Position numbers and translations under genes: made by a program. Source: Bacillota bacterium (GTDB lineage Bacteria > Bacillota > Clostridia > Lachnospirales > Cellulosilyticaceae). Taken from it: a stretch of DNA of 48,840 bases. This document shows, piece after piece, positions 1-7,094 of the stretch; positions within the stretch are counted from its first letter, which is position 1; every line of letters starts with the position of its first letter. The notes beneath the pieces are model-generated. The model saw only the letters and a program-made list of their open reading frames with translations, did not search any database and was not told the origin of the DNA. The stretch lies in NCBI GenBank assembly GCA_023436395.1, contig JAEZJJ010000026.1, positions 1 to 48,840 of the forward strand, given 5' to 3'.

Positions 1-67
1 AGGTAAAAAGAATGCAGTTTATACTGCAGTAAAAAATCTGAAATACTATAAAACGATTGAAGCATAA
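1..67 (+). CDS. C-terminal end of an unidentified protein (5' partial)
   Basis: An open frame enters from the left edge (codons begin at base 2) and ends with TAA at 65-67. The visible tail is 21 residues, lysine- and tyrosine-rich, ending in KYYKTIEA. This is too short to assign a family. No T-run terminator follows directly, and the next recognisable element is the promoter at 143-171. Confidence 0.45.
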   Translation, partial: GKKNAVYTAVKNLKYYKTIEA

Positions 68-142
68 AAGAAATATACCTTAGGAAAAATCTAAGTTTAA
101 TTTTCCTACAGTAAATTGACACGATCTTAATAGTTTCTAAAT

Positions 143-171
143 TTGCTTTTTATTCTGATTTATGTTATACT
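143..171 (+). promoter_or_regulatory. Sigma-A-type promoter upstream of bL25
   Basis: TTGCTT (143-148) and TATACT (166-171) are separated by 17 bases, and TGT directly before the -10 gives an extended -10. Transcription should start near 178, placing the hairpin at 211-268 inside the leader of the bL25 mRNA. Confidence 0.6.
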
Positions 172-210
172 ATTTTCAAACAATCAAATGAGATAAAAAA
201 GAACCGTCTT

Positions 211-268
211 AAAGAAGGGCTTTTGATATTACGCTTAATAGCGTTGTATGGAGAGTCCTTCTTTTTTT
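211..268 (+). terminator. Terminator-like hairpin in the bL25 leader
   Basis: AAAGAAGG (211-218) pairs with CCTTCTTT (257-264). An inner hairpin ACGCT/AGCGT has loop TAAT, and a run of seven T (262-268) follows. It lies downstream of the promoter at 143-171 and about 100 bases before the bL25 start, so it may be an attenuator rather than the terminator of the previous gene. Which of the two it is cannot be settled from sequence alone. Confidence 0.6.
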
Positions 269-364
269 ATAAGTTTGATGGGAAGGTAGTTAGTGAGGAC
301 TGTTATTTGTAACGTTTAAGGCGACAAATAGACATAAATAAAAAGTACAAGGGGGAAATATTAA

Positions 365-907
365 ATGGAAAACATTAGTGTTCAAAAGCGTGATTTTACT
401 GTAAAGGCTAAAAAAATGAGGCGTCTCGGAATGGTTCCGGGAAGCGTGTTTGGTAAAAACCTTCCGGAGTCCATTTCTATTCAGATGGAAGAATCTATAG
501 CAAGCAGATTGATACGTGAAAAACGTGAAGGAAGCAAGCTTTTACTGAATGTAGAAGGACAGATGATTCCAGTGCAAATCAAGGAAAAATCTTTGGATAC
601 ATTAAAAGGAGAAATTTTACACATCAGCTTCCAGGCATTAGTGGCAGATGAAAAGGTTAATAGCGTTATTCATATTTTTGTTAAAAATGATGAAAAATTT
701 GGGGCTCAGCTAGAGAAAATGCTCATGGAAATCCCGTATACTTCTTTATCAGAAGATATGATTGATACCATTACGATTGATGTTGATAAGCTGAAAAATG
801 GAGATGTACTTACTGTGAAAGACATTCCGGAACTTATAAGTGATAAGATTAAATTACAAGTAGGTACAGATGAAATTGTATTGCGAATCAATGAAAGGCA
901 GCAGTAG
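365..907 (+). CDS. rplY: 50S ribosomal protein bL25 (TL5/CTC type)
   Basis: This protein binds 5S rRNA in the large ribosomal subunit; CTC-type members also serve as general stress proteins. The 180-residue length fits the long two-domain form: an N-terminal 5S-binding beta domain (about 1-90, with the early RxxGxVPGxVFG segment) and a C-terminal TL5/CTC domain (about 91-175, ending in a DEIVLRI strand). The start has a clear Shine-Dalgarno sequence (AAGGGGG, about 8 bases upstream). It is transcribed alone, from the promoter at 143-171 to the hairpin at 956-1006. In many Firmicutes bL25 is a single-gene unit, as here. Confidence 0.88.
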   Translation: MENISVQKRDFTVKAKKMRRLGMVPGSVFGKNLPESISIQMEESIASRLIREKREGSKLLLNVEGQMIPVQIKEKSLDTLKGEILHISFQALVADEKVNSVIHIFVKNDEKFGAQLEKMLMEIPYTSLSEDMIDTITIDVDKLKNGDVLTVKDIPELISDKIKLQVGTDEIVLRINERQQ

Positions 908-955
908 GCACAGGTATTATTAGAAGAATAACTGTTAAGTATAAATGAAAATAGT

Positions 956-1006
956 AAAAAAGCTTGGAATGTTAACACATGAGTGTTGTGCAGGAAAAGC
1001 TTTTTT
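956..1006 (+). terminator. Intrinsic terminator of bL25
   Basis: AAAAAAGCTT (956-965) pairs with AAGCTTTTTT (997-1006), with an inner AACAC/GTGTT stem, and T-rich sequence continues to 1010. It ends the bL25 transcript about 50 bases after its stop codon. Confidence 0.75.
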
Positions 1007-1040
1007 CTTTTGTGAGGAAACATATGAGTTCAAAGTAGGT

Positions 1041-1187
1041 ATGTGGTGGGCTTGGTTGGGATTCTTAATTTGCTTTAGCATAGGGTGTGCTGCTTGTACT
1101 GGATTTTCTATTAGAAATGAAAAAATAGAAAATAAAAAGATGGCAGATGCCTTGAGAAAAATAAAAGAGGAGCAAGGTATTGTATAA
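1041..1187 (+). CDS. Possible 48-residue single-span membrane protein
   Basis: An open frame reaches back to 945, but its first 30 codons run through the bL25 terminator and are probably not translated. From the ATG at 1041 it encodes about 48 residues: a tryptophan-rich hydrophobic segment (residues 2-20, with Cys and Gly), then a charged, probably cytoplasmic helix rich in Lys and Glu. The ribosome binding site is poor (AGGT directly before the ATG). Not recognised; it could be a real small membrane protein or a chance frame. Confidence 0.3.
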   Translation: MWWAWLGFLICFSIGCAACTGFSIRNEKIENKKMADALRKIKEEQGIV

Positions 1188-1346
1188 GCCAGTTATTAAA
1201 CTATGGAGAATGGATACTAAAAAGAGATATGGTTTTTATTACAACTGTATTGTATAATTAATTAATAGAAAAATCTGAAAATAATACAAGTAAGTTAGGT
1301 TTTATATGGGAAGAGTGTCTATAGAATGGATAATAGGGAGACGTAT

Positions 1347-2708
1347 ATGAAAAGTTTAACCAAGGGGAAGCCCTTAAAAGTAATCTTGGCTTTTGCAATA
1401 CCACTTTATATTGGTCAGCTGTTTCAGCTTTTTTATGGTTTAGTTGATACACGAATTATTGGTCAAACACTAGGGGAAGCTTCACTTGCTGCTGTAGGTA
1501 CCACTACTTCATTAAGTGATTTGCTTATTGAATTTTTAAATTGTTTTATTTGTGGGTTTGGTATTATAATTGCTCACTTCTTTGGGGCAAAGGATGAGAA
1601 AAACCTTAAGAAGGCCATTGGGGGGACGGTGATTCTTAGCTTAGGCATAACCATTGCTATAAGTGGAATAGGACTTGTTTTTTTGCCTCAAATTCTAGAT
1701 TTTATGAATGTTTCAGAGGAGCTAAGTAGTGAAGCTTATACTTATATCAGAATCATTATTATAGGGCTTGTTGCAACCACCTTCTATAATATTTGTGCAG
1801 TCATTTTACGTGCCATAGGGGACTCCTTTACGCCGCTTATATTTTTAATCATTTCTAACATACTTAATATAGTCTTAGATTACTTTTTTATTTTACAATT
1901 ACATACAGGTGTTGCTGGAGCTGCCATTGCTACTGTAATCGCTCAAGGATTATCTGCTATTTTATGCTTTGGGTATATGCAAAAGAAATACAAACTGATT
2001 TCTTTCCAAAAAAGTTATTTTGCTTTTGACAAAGCCATTTATAAAGAACTCCTTCCCACTGGCTTATCTATGGGTTTTATGATTTCTTTTGTTACAATCG
2101 GTTCACTTGCCTTGCAGACAAGCATTAATACATTAGGAACAGATATAATAGTTGCTCATACAGCTGCAAGAAAGATTACGATAATGTTTCTGATTCCTTT
2201 CTTTGTTTTAGGTACAGCCCTTGCTACTTATTGTGGGCAGAATCTGGGAGCAAAGGAGTATGGACGTATAAAACAAGGCATGAGAGATACTATTCTAGCA
2301 GCCTTGGGATGGAGTGGGATTGCTTTAGTTATTCTATTTATGTTCTCACCCTACCTAGTTCAACTGATTACGGCAAGTGAGACGGTACAAATTATTGAAA
2401 CAGCCACCTTATACTTAAAGGTAAATGTGATTTTTTACTTTTTACCTGCAGTAATTTGTATCCTGAGAAATAGTATGCAAGGCTTTGGGGATACAAAAAC
2501 ACCCTTAATATCTAGTGTGATTGAACTTATAGGAAAAGTTATGATTGCCTATCTCCTAGTCCCTAGTATTGGGTATTTTGGTGTCATAGTATCCGAACCT
2601 ATCGTGTGGTTATTTATGGTGATTCCATTAGTGATCAGTATAAAGAAAAATCCTTTTAAGAAGATGGAGGATCGTAGTACACAATACATAGATGGTGAAG
2701 AGGTATAA
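1347..2708 (+). CDS. MATE family multidrug/cation antiporter
   Basis: This is an integral membrane exporter that expels cationic drugs or metabolites in exchange for Na+ or H+. The product is about 453 residues, the normal MATE length, with about 12 hydrophobic segments in two homologous halves. Family sequences include the N-terminal LTKGKPLKVI segment, QLFYGLVDTRIIGQ in helix 1, LRAIGDSFTPL closing the first half and LRNSMQGFGDTKTPL near residue 380. An ATG at 1326 is in frame, but the ATG at 1347 has AGGGAG six bases upstream and matches the usual family start, so it is preferred. The substrate cannot be read from sequence. No regulator is adjacent on the same strand. Confidence 0.85.
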   Translation: MKSLTKGKPLKVILAFAIPLYIGQLFQLFYGLVDTRIIGQTLGEASLAAVGTTTSLSDLLIEFLNCFICGFGIIIAHFFGAKDEKNLKKAIGGTVILSLGITIAISGIGLVFLPQILDFMNVSEELSSEAYTYIRIIIIGLVATTFYNICAVILRAIGDSFTPLIFLIISNILNIVLDYFFILQLHTGVAGAAIATVIAQGLSAILCFGYMQKKYKLISFQKSYFAFDKAIYKELLPTGLSMGFMISFVTIGSLALQTSINTLGTDIIVAHTAARKITIMFLIPFFVLGTALATYCGQNLGAKEYGRIKQGMRDTILAALGWSGIALVILFMFSPYLVQLITASETVQIIETATLYLKVNVIFYFLPAVICILRNSMQGFGDTKTPLISSVIELIGKVMIAYLLVPSIGYFGVIVSEPIVWLFMVIPLVISIKKNPFKKMEDRSTQYIDGEEV

Positions 2709-2735
2709 ATGATCTAATTAGTTTCATTGTTCAAT

Positions 2736-2790
2736 AACAATAATTGAGCACTTGCTTAATATTTTATTAAGTAAGTGCTCAATTATTGTT
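2736..2790. terminator. Long hairpin between convergent genes
   Basis: Arms 2736-2760 and 2766-2790 are complementary over 25 bases with a single G-T wobble and a 5-base loop. The hairpin sits between the MATE gene (plus) and the iron-sulfur protein gene (minus), both reading toward it. It can act as a bidirectional terminator, although neither side has a long T run. The stem is unusually long for a terminator. Confidence 0.6.
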
Positions 2791-2844
2791 AGGAAGAAAA
2801 TACATATATGTTGCTAGAAAGGAAGGAGATATGAATAAAAAAGA

Positions 2845-3591
2845 TCAACCCATTTTATTGACAGCGTACCACGATAATTTGATTGCCTTTTTCGGACAGG
2901 TATCAGCACAACTGCCACAGAGAATACATTCTGAATTATACATTTCTTTTGTTTGTACCATATTCTTGACATCCAGACTCATTGGGCAATTTTTATTGCA
3001 TAATCCACAAGAAGAGCATTTTTCCGGTTCGCATTTTAGCTTTAAAAATGAACAGTTGAAATGTTTTCTTATTCTGCTACCAATAATCATAAAGGGGGCT
3101 GCCCAACATACATAATGGCAAAAACCTCTTTTCCCACCGAGCATACATATAAGCAAAGCCAAAGTCAAGCAAAAATAATACACCATATACGCCTTAATAT
3201 CCATCAATGAAATCCCATGATGAGCGATAGTAATATATGTAAAATCCAATTTTTTGATTCCTTCGTTAAGAAAGAAAACTAGGATAATTGCTGATAACCA
3301 TGGAATCCAGATAAAGAATTTTATGAGATTCAATTTACCACCTTTTGCCTTTTTGTCAACGGCAATCATGCAACATTCTTGTAAGCCGCCAACTGGGCAT
3401 AACCAGCCACAGTAAGCTCTACCGAATAATAATGATGACAAGAATAGCATTCCGAAGAACATCAGACTTCCACTTACAATCCCCTCTATTGCCCCAAAAA
3501 AAGGAATAGCTGGTGAAAAATAATCGAAAACGATTGGCAATGTCAAAAATGTAATAAGCACAATACCTCTTCTAACCTTTTGCCTCTTCAT
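2845..3591 (-). CDS. Membrane 4Fe-4S protein, NapH/MauN-like
   Basis: This is a membrane-anchored electron-transfer protein of the NapH-like class. There are about five transmembrane segments. Two cysteine pairs at membrane faces are C61-x3-C65-P (GRAYCGWLCPVG) and C158-x3-C162. Two C-terminal ferredoxin-type 4Fe-4S sites follow: C192/195/198/202 and C222/225/228/232, the last Cys of each followed by Pro. An upstream extension to 3753 overlaps the neighbouring gene; the ATG at 3589-3591 has a good AGAGGTGA site and gives 248 residues. The stop of the upstream gene lies inside this ribosome binding site, so the two are probably translationally coupled. The partner redox enzyme is not in the window. 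Confidence 0.85.
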   Translation of the reverse strand: MKRQKVRRGIVLITFLTLPIVFDYFSPAIPFFGAIEGIVSGSLMFFGMLFLSSLLFGRAYCGWLCPVGGLQECCMIAVDKKAKGGKLNLIKFFIWIPWLSAIILVFFLNEGIKKLDFTYITIAHHGISLMDIKAYMVYYFCLTLALLICMLGGKRGFCHYVCWAAPFMIIGSRIRKHFNCSFLKLKCEPEKCSSCGLCNKNCPMSLDVKNMVQTKEMYNSECILCGSCADTCPKKAIKLSWYAVNKMG

Positions 3592-3599
3592 ATAATATG

Positions 3600-4157
3600 T
3601 CACCTCTTTCCTTTTCGTATTTGCTTTACCCAAATTATGGCACATAGCCAAAGTATTACAATTATCATGCTCCAAAGTACAACAAACTTTATTATTGTCA
3701 CTACGCTGGAGAATGATGCTAGCATGGGAAAATTGGATGGATAATGGGTGCAAATAAAAAGAAGCAAAATATTTTCACCTATATCCAATAAACTCCTTAC
3801 AAAAGGAAGAAGATTCAGATATCCTAGTGATGAATGAATACCTACTTTCTTGGTCAGATATGTAATAAAAAGAGAAGTGAGCAGCATAAAAATCAGAATA
3901 AATAAGAAATCAACATATAGGTTTTTAATGAAGTCATTTCGTCCCATCACTCCGATTGTATCCATAAATTCCTTAAGTGAATGCATGTTGTATCCCCAGT
4001 ATCTCATGTCTGGAATTTCTTGATTCATGCTTTTTATTCGGGAAGTAAGCTGATGCATTATTAGGAGAATCCCTGATAATATAAGTGATAGTGGGATGAG
4101 AAATCTTCGGTTTGCATAGTTGTCCATTTTGTTCGATATTCGTTTCATTAATTGCAT
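3600..4157 (-). CDS. Four-span membrane protein of unknown function
   Basis: The product has 185 residues: an N-terminal positively charged stretch, a first hydrophobic helix (about 21-37), a soluble loop of about 45 residues, and three further hydrophobic segments ending in a basic tail (KQIRKGKR). A polar LLDIGENILLL segment sits between two helices. Not recognised as a named family. It lies between a TetR-type repressor and the iron-sulfur protein, 8 bases from the latter, so the three are likely one minus-strand operon; a supporting role in membrane redox chemistry or transport is inference only. Confidence 0.65.
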   Translation of the reverse strand: MQLMKRISNKMDNYANRRFLIPLSLILSGILLIMHQLTSRIKSMNQEIPDMRYWGYNMHSLKEFMDTIGVMGRNDFIKNLYVDFLFILIFMLLTSLFITYLTKKVGIHSSLGYLNLLPFVRSLLDIGENILLLFICTHYPSNFPMLASFSSVVTIIKFVVLWSMIIVILWLCAIIWVKQIRKGKR

Positions 4158-4184
4158 ATATTACCCCTCATCTACTCATAATAA

Positions 4185-4814
4185 TCAATCTTGATCATTT
4201 TTTAAACTTCCAAGTATTAAATCCATTGATATATCATTGAAATCTTGTTCCAAGGAAAAATAGCTTATAAAATTATCCCCTGTGGATGCCATAAGACTAT
4301 AATATCCCGTCATAATAAATATCAAACTAAAAGCTATTTTTTTCGGATTAATTCCTGGCTTTATGCTACCGTCCGATATACCATCAGCAATCACGCAAGC
4401 AGTCTCTTCAAATAATTGTTGATTTAGTTTCATCAATTCTCTTTGGTAAAAACTGTCCTGAAGAGCTTTTTTTTTCACTTGTCCCTGCCAGCTAATGATT
4501 TTCAACATTTGTGGATTACTTTTATATAATTCAGCTAATTGTTTACTTGCTGCACATAGCTTTAAAAAACCAGTTTTTTCGGACTGATATCCATGATTGA
4601 TATGCCAAAGTAATTTATAATAAATATTATGGACAACTGCAAAATACAGTTCTTCTTTATTTTTAAAATATCTATATAGAGTACGTCTAGTAAGCCCTGC
4701 TTCATTTGTAATAATATCAATAGAAGCCGAATCAAACCCCATCCTGCCAAAAACATGCTCTGCTGACGTAATAAAGGCTTCTCTATGCCTTTCTTCATTT
4801 TCCTTCCGTGACAT
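4185..4814 (-). CDS. TetR/AcrR family transcriptional regulator
   Basis: The N-terminal helix-turn-helix (about residues 10-55) has the family signature: a Gly-Phe-x-x-A/S-S core, a recognition helix AGLTRRTLYRYF and KEELYFAV. The rest is an alpha-helical ligand-binding domain that cannot be typed. The ATG at 4812-4814 has AGGAGGT nine bases upstream and is preferred over the in-frame ATG at 4841. It is the first gene of an operon with the membrane protein and the iron-sulfur protein. Its promoter carries a perfect 10-bp inverted repeat (4840-4866) over the -10 box, a likely operator for autorepression. Confidence 0.85.
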   Translation of the reverse strand: MSRKENEERHREAFITSAEHVFGRMGFDSASIDIITNEAGLTRRTLYRYFKNKEELYFAVVHNIYYKLLWHINHGYQSEKTGFLKLCAASKQLAELYKSNPQMLKIISWQGQVKKKALQDSFYQRELMKLNQQLFEETACVIADGISDGSIKPGINPKKIAFSLIFIMTGYYSLMASTGDNFISYFSLEQDFNDISMDLILGSLKNDQD

Positions 4815-4839
4815 AATAGTATTACCTCCTAACAAATTC

Positions 4840-4866
4840 AAAAAGTATAACGCTAGTATACTTTTT
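4840..4866 (-). promoter_or_regulatory. Inverted-repeat operator over the -10 box of the TetR operon
   Basis: AAAAAGTATA (4840-4849) and TATACTTTTT (4857-4866) form a perfect 10-bp inverted repeat with a 7-base spacer. The minus-strand -10 box lies inside it, which is typical of TetR operators. Confidence 0.6.
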
Positions 4867-4883
4867 TGGTTTTAATTTGTCAA
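4855..4883 (-). promoter_or_regulatory. Consensus promoter of the TetR operon
   Basis: On the minus strand TTGACA (4883-4878) and TATACT (4860-4855) are separated by exactly 17 bases, a near-perfect sigma-A promoter. It reads into the TetR gene starting at 4814. Confidence 0.75.
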
Positions 4884-4884
4884 T

Positions 4885-4930
4885 AAAATATACTAAATTT
4901 TTAATATATCTTAAAAATTTAGTATATTTT
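4885..4930. repeat. Perfect 20-bp inverted repeat upstream of the TetR promoter
   Basis: Arms 4885-4904 and 4911-4930 are exact reverse complements with a 6-base loop. It abuts the -35 box of the TetR promoter. It could be an upstream regulator site or an AT-rich terminator/remnant element. Confidence 0.7.
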
Positions 4931-5030
4931 TAAAGAATGAGTTGATACTTGATTTAATAATGTATTAAAAGTTAGAGATTTAAACAGTAAAGAAGTAGCC
5001 TGTACAAAAAAACTTTATAATTATATTAAG

Positions 5031-5144
5031 TATGGCCGTCTAGAGGTTATCTTGGCAATCCGTATCACAAGAACTACGCTATTTAGAGACCATGTTGCTG
5101 TACTTTACAATATGGATTTTATGTATAAGTTAGAGGTTGAGTAA
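5031..5144 (+). pseudogene. Short degraded coding remnant
   Basis: A 37-codon open stretch ends in TAA at 5142-5144 and has protein-like composition (LEVILAIRITRTTLFRDHV, then NMDFMYKLEVE). It has no start codon or ribosome binding site, and stop codons precede it. Its family is not recognised. It is most simply the 3' end of a deleted gene between the TetR operon and the HxlR regulator. The rest of 4931-5153 holds nothing identifiable. Confidence 0.3.
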
Positions 5145-5153
5145 GAAGTTTTT

Positions 5154-5519
5154 TTATTCATTAAGCGAGCTTTCACCCCATTTAGCAAGTTCAAAGAAGA
5201 CATGAATTAATGTTTTACCAGAATCTGCAAGAGAATATTCAACATGAGGTGGAATTTCATTTAATTGAGTACGTTTTACAATACCTACTTGTTCAAATTT
5301 TTTCAAGGTACTTGTAAGTACAGTGTTAGTGATGCCAGGAAGAGACTTTTTGAGCATACCAAATCGAAGTGTATCATGTTTAAGAAGTTGAAAAATAAGT
5401 TTTAGTGCCCACTTGCTACTAATTAAATCTATAGAATTAGCAAGTGGGCACTTTTCGCCCTGTAAATCCATTGCTTTAATGTATTCTAAGAAGTCTACTT
5501 CTGATTTGAAAGGAAACAT
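5154..5519 (-). CDS. HxlR family transcriptional regulator
   Basis: A winged-helix DNA-binding protein of 121 residues, the usual HxlR size. The signature cysteine segment (GEKCPLANSIDLISSKWAL) comes first, followed by RFGMLKKSLPGITNTVLT with the recognition helix and a wing ending HVEYSLADSG. Such proteins commonly sense electrophiles or quinones through the conserved Cys and control nitroreductases or oxidoreductases. It is divergent from the nitroreductase gene at 5688, sharing a 168-base intergenic region, and is a plausible regulator of it. The start has a ribosome binding site (GGAGGT on the minus strand). Confidence 0.88.
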   Translation of the reverse strand: MFPFKSEVDFLEYIKAMDLQGEKCPLANSIDLISSKWALKLIFQLLKHDTLRFGMLKKSLPGITNTVLTSTLKKFEQVGIVKRTQLNEIPPHVEYSLADSGKTLIHVFFELAKWGESSLNE

Positions 5520-5687
5520 ATATTACCTCCATAAGAAATGATTTATGAATAGTATAGCATAGTCATAGTATTATTTAGTGTACTAAGTTATAAAAAACTG
5601 CGTACTTATCATATAAAAACAGGGAGATTATAATAGATTTATTCTGTTGATTACAACAGGATAAAATAATAGGATGGGGTGAGATGA

Positions 5688-6254
5688 ATGAAAGATTATG
5701 AGGAGAGAATTAGTCAAGGAGAGGTACTAAATATATTAAAGAAACGAAGATCTTGTCGTAAATATGCCACAACACAAATTACTGAGGAAGAACTAGAGGT
5801 AATTTTACATGCGGGTAATGCAGCACCTGTTGCTAGGAATCGTGTAGGGGATATTAAGATTATTGTAATTCAGAATAAGGATTTGTTAGATGAATTAGAA
5901 GCTACAACTAGAGAACTATATATGCAGATGGGTATGGAAATATCAGCTATTTATAATGTACCAACATTGATTATTGTTGCTATAAAAAAGTTAGAAGGAG
6001 CATATGAGAAGGGGATGTATTGTAGTGCTGCTTGCATATTAGAAAATATGATTCTAGTAGCAACAGAAATGAACTTAGGAAATGTATTTTTAACTGGTGT
6101 TACTACGGCATTGAATAGCAATCTAGGTTTAATGAATAAAATAGGAATTCCAGAAGAATATGAGGCAGCAGCAGCTGTGGCAATTGGAAAGGCAGAGGAT
6201 AAATTATTAGAGAGAGACTTATCTCATATGCGTTTTGAGGTAGAGCGAAAATAA
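5688..6254 (+). CDS. Nitroreductase family protein
   Basis: A flavin (FMN)-dependent NAD(P)H oxidoreductase that can reduce nitroaromatics, quinones or flavins. Family features are the N-terminal RRSCRKY phosphate-binding motif (about residues 21-27), AAPVARNR for FMN contact, and the C-terminal GIPEEYEAAAAVAIGKAED segment before a basic tail. Length is 188 residues, normal for a compact member. The start follows a GGGGTGAG ribosome binding site. It is divergent from HxlR, the classic arrangement of a redox-stress response pair. The hairpin at 6280-6327 ends the transcript. Confidence 0.87.
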   Translation: MKDYEERISQGEVLNILKKRRSCRKYATTQITEEELEVILHAGNAAPVARNRVGDIKIIVIQNKDLLDELEATTRELYMQMGMEISAIYNVPTLIIVAIKKLEGAYEKGMYCSAACILENMILVATEMNLGNVFLTGVTTALNSNLGLMNKIGIPEEYEAAAAVAIGKAEDKLLERDLSHMRFEVERK

Positions 6255-6279
6255 GAAATTATTCCTTATAGATCTTTAT

Positions 6280-6327
6280 GACCATGGATAGTTATGTCTT
6301 TTGTGGACAGATTTCCATGGCCTTTTT
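6280..6327 (+). terminator. Terminator of the nitroreductase gene
   Basis: CCATGGA (6282-6288) pairs with TCCATGG (6314-6320), with an inner GTC/GAC pairing, followed by CCTTTTT. Confidence 0.6.
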
Positions 6328-6441
6328 AGCTTTTTTGAAAGACAAATTTAGGATTAAATTTTTTCTGAGTATTATAATAATAAAGAATATAATATATAAT
6401 CTAAGGATGAGAATGAAGTTTTTCAATAGGAGGAGAGTAGG

Positions 6442-6930
6442 ATGGAATTACTTTTCAGATTTGCAGAGAGAAAAGATACAGCGCTTGTATTAAAATTTAT
6501 TAAAGAACTAGCAGAATACGAGAGAATGCTAGATGAAGTAGTGGCCACAGAAGAATTATTAGAGGAATGGATTTTTGATAAGAATAAGGCAGAGGTTTTA
6601 TTTGCCATAGTGGATGGAAAGGAAATAGGTTTTGCTCTTTTCTTCCATAACTTTTCCACCTTTTTAGGACGAGGAGGAATTTATTTAGAGGATCTTTATG
6701 TTCAACCTGAACATAGAGGTCAAGGATATGGCAAAGCCATTTTAAAACAATTAGCTAAAATTGCCGTGGAGCGTGGTTGTGGACGCTTGGAATGGTGGTG
6801 CTTAGACTGGAATCAAGCAAGTATTGATTTTTATTTATCTTTAGGAGCAGAACCCATGAAAGATTGGACAGTCTATCGAATTGCGGGTGAGACTTTACGA
6901 GATATGGCAAAGAGAGACATTAGCAATTAA
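6442..6930 (+). CDS. GNAT family N-acetyltransferase (diamine acetyltransferase-like)
   Basis: It transfers acetyl from acetyl-CoA to an amine; overall layout resembles spermidine/diamine acetyltransferases. Landmarks are an N-terminal FAERKDTALVLKFIKELAEYE helix region, the acetyl-CoA motif (VQPEHRGQGYGKAIL, about residues 84-98) and the C-terminal WNQASIDFYLSLGAEP segment typical of the SSAT-like subgroup. The length of 162 residues is normal. The start is preceded by AGGAGGAG. A truncated GrpB-like gene follows 17 bases downstream with its own strong site, so the two probably formed an operon. Confidence 0.88.
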   Translation: MELLFRFAERKDTALVLKFIKELAEYERMLDEVVATEELLEEWIFDKNKAEVLFAIVDGKEIGFALFFHNFSTFLGRGGIYLEDLYVQPEHRGQGYGKAILKQLAKIAVERGCGRLEWWCLDWNQASIDFYLSLGAEPMKDWTVYRIAGETLRDMAKRDISN

Positions 6931-6947
6931 ACGAGGAGGAGATAAAA

Positions 6948-7025
6948 ATGGGGAAGGCTCTTTCAGAAATGAGTTTAGAGGAATTATGGCAGTTATTCCC
7001 GATTATTTTAACAGAGCATAAATAG
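6948..7025 (+). pseudogene. Truncated GrpB-like (UPF0157) protein, 25 residues
   Basis: A short frame with an excellent ribosome binding site (ACGAGGAGGAG) reads MGKALSEMSLEELWQLFPI and stops after 25 codons with TAG. This matches, from memory, the N terminus of GrpB/UPF0157 nucleotidyltransferase-like proteins, which are normally about 170 residues. Everything after the first helix is missing, so it is a 3'-deleted remnant. It follows the acetyltransferase gene in the same orientation. Confidence 0.55.
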
Positions 7026-7043
7026 AATTATAATTTAAAATAA

Positions 7044-7076
7044 CCAAAGAGTTTTCTTGAAAAAGAAGACTCTTTA
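7044..7076 (+). terminator. Hairpin ahead of the sigma-factor fusion gene
   Basis: AAAGAGTTTTCTT and AAGAAGACTCTTT pair around a GAAA loop, forming a stable stem just before the ribosome binding site of the gene at 7095. It probably ends the acetyltransferase transcript; its T run is short. Confidence 0.5.
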
Positions 7077-7094
7077 TTAATAGGAGGGATAAAA

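Noticed and set aside
706..1023. 105-codon minus-strand frame opposite bL25
   Set aside because: It overlaps the bL25 gene and its terminator, has no ribosome binding site and a low-complexity Ser/Ile-rich translation. It is a shadow frame.
3592..3753. N-terminal extension of the 4Fe-4S protein gene
   Set aside because: The 54 extra codons overlap the coding end of the upstream membrane-protein gene and lack the strong ribosome binding site found before the ATG at 3591.
6278..6493. 71-codon plus-strand frame before the acetyltransferase
   Set aside because: It runs through the nitroreductase terminator and into the acetyltransferase in another frame, with no ribosome binding site.
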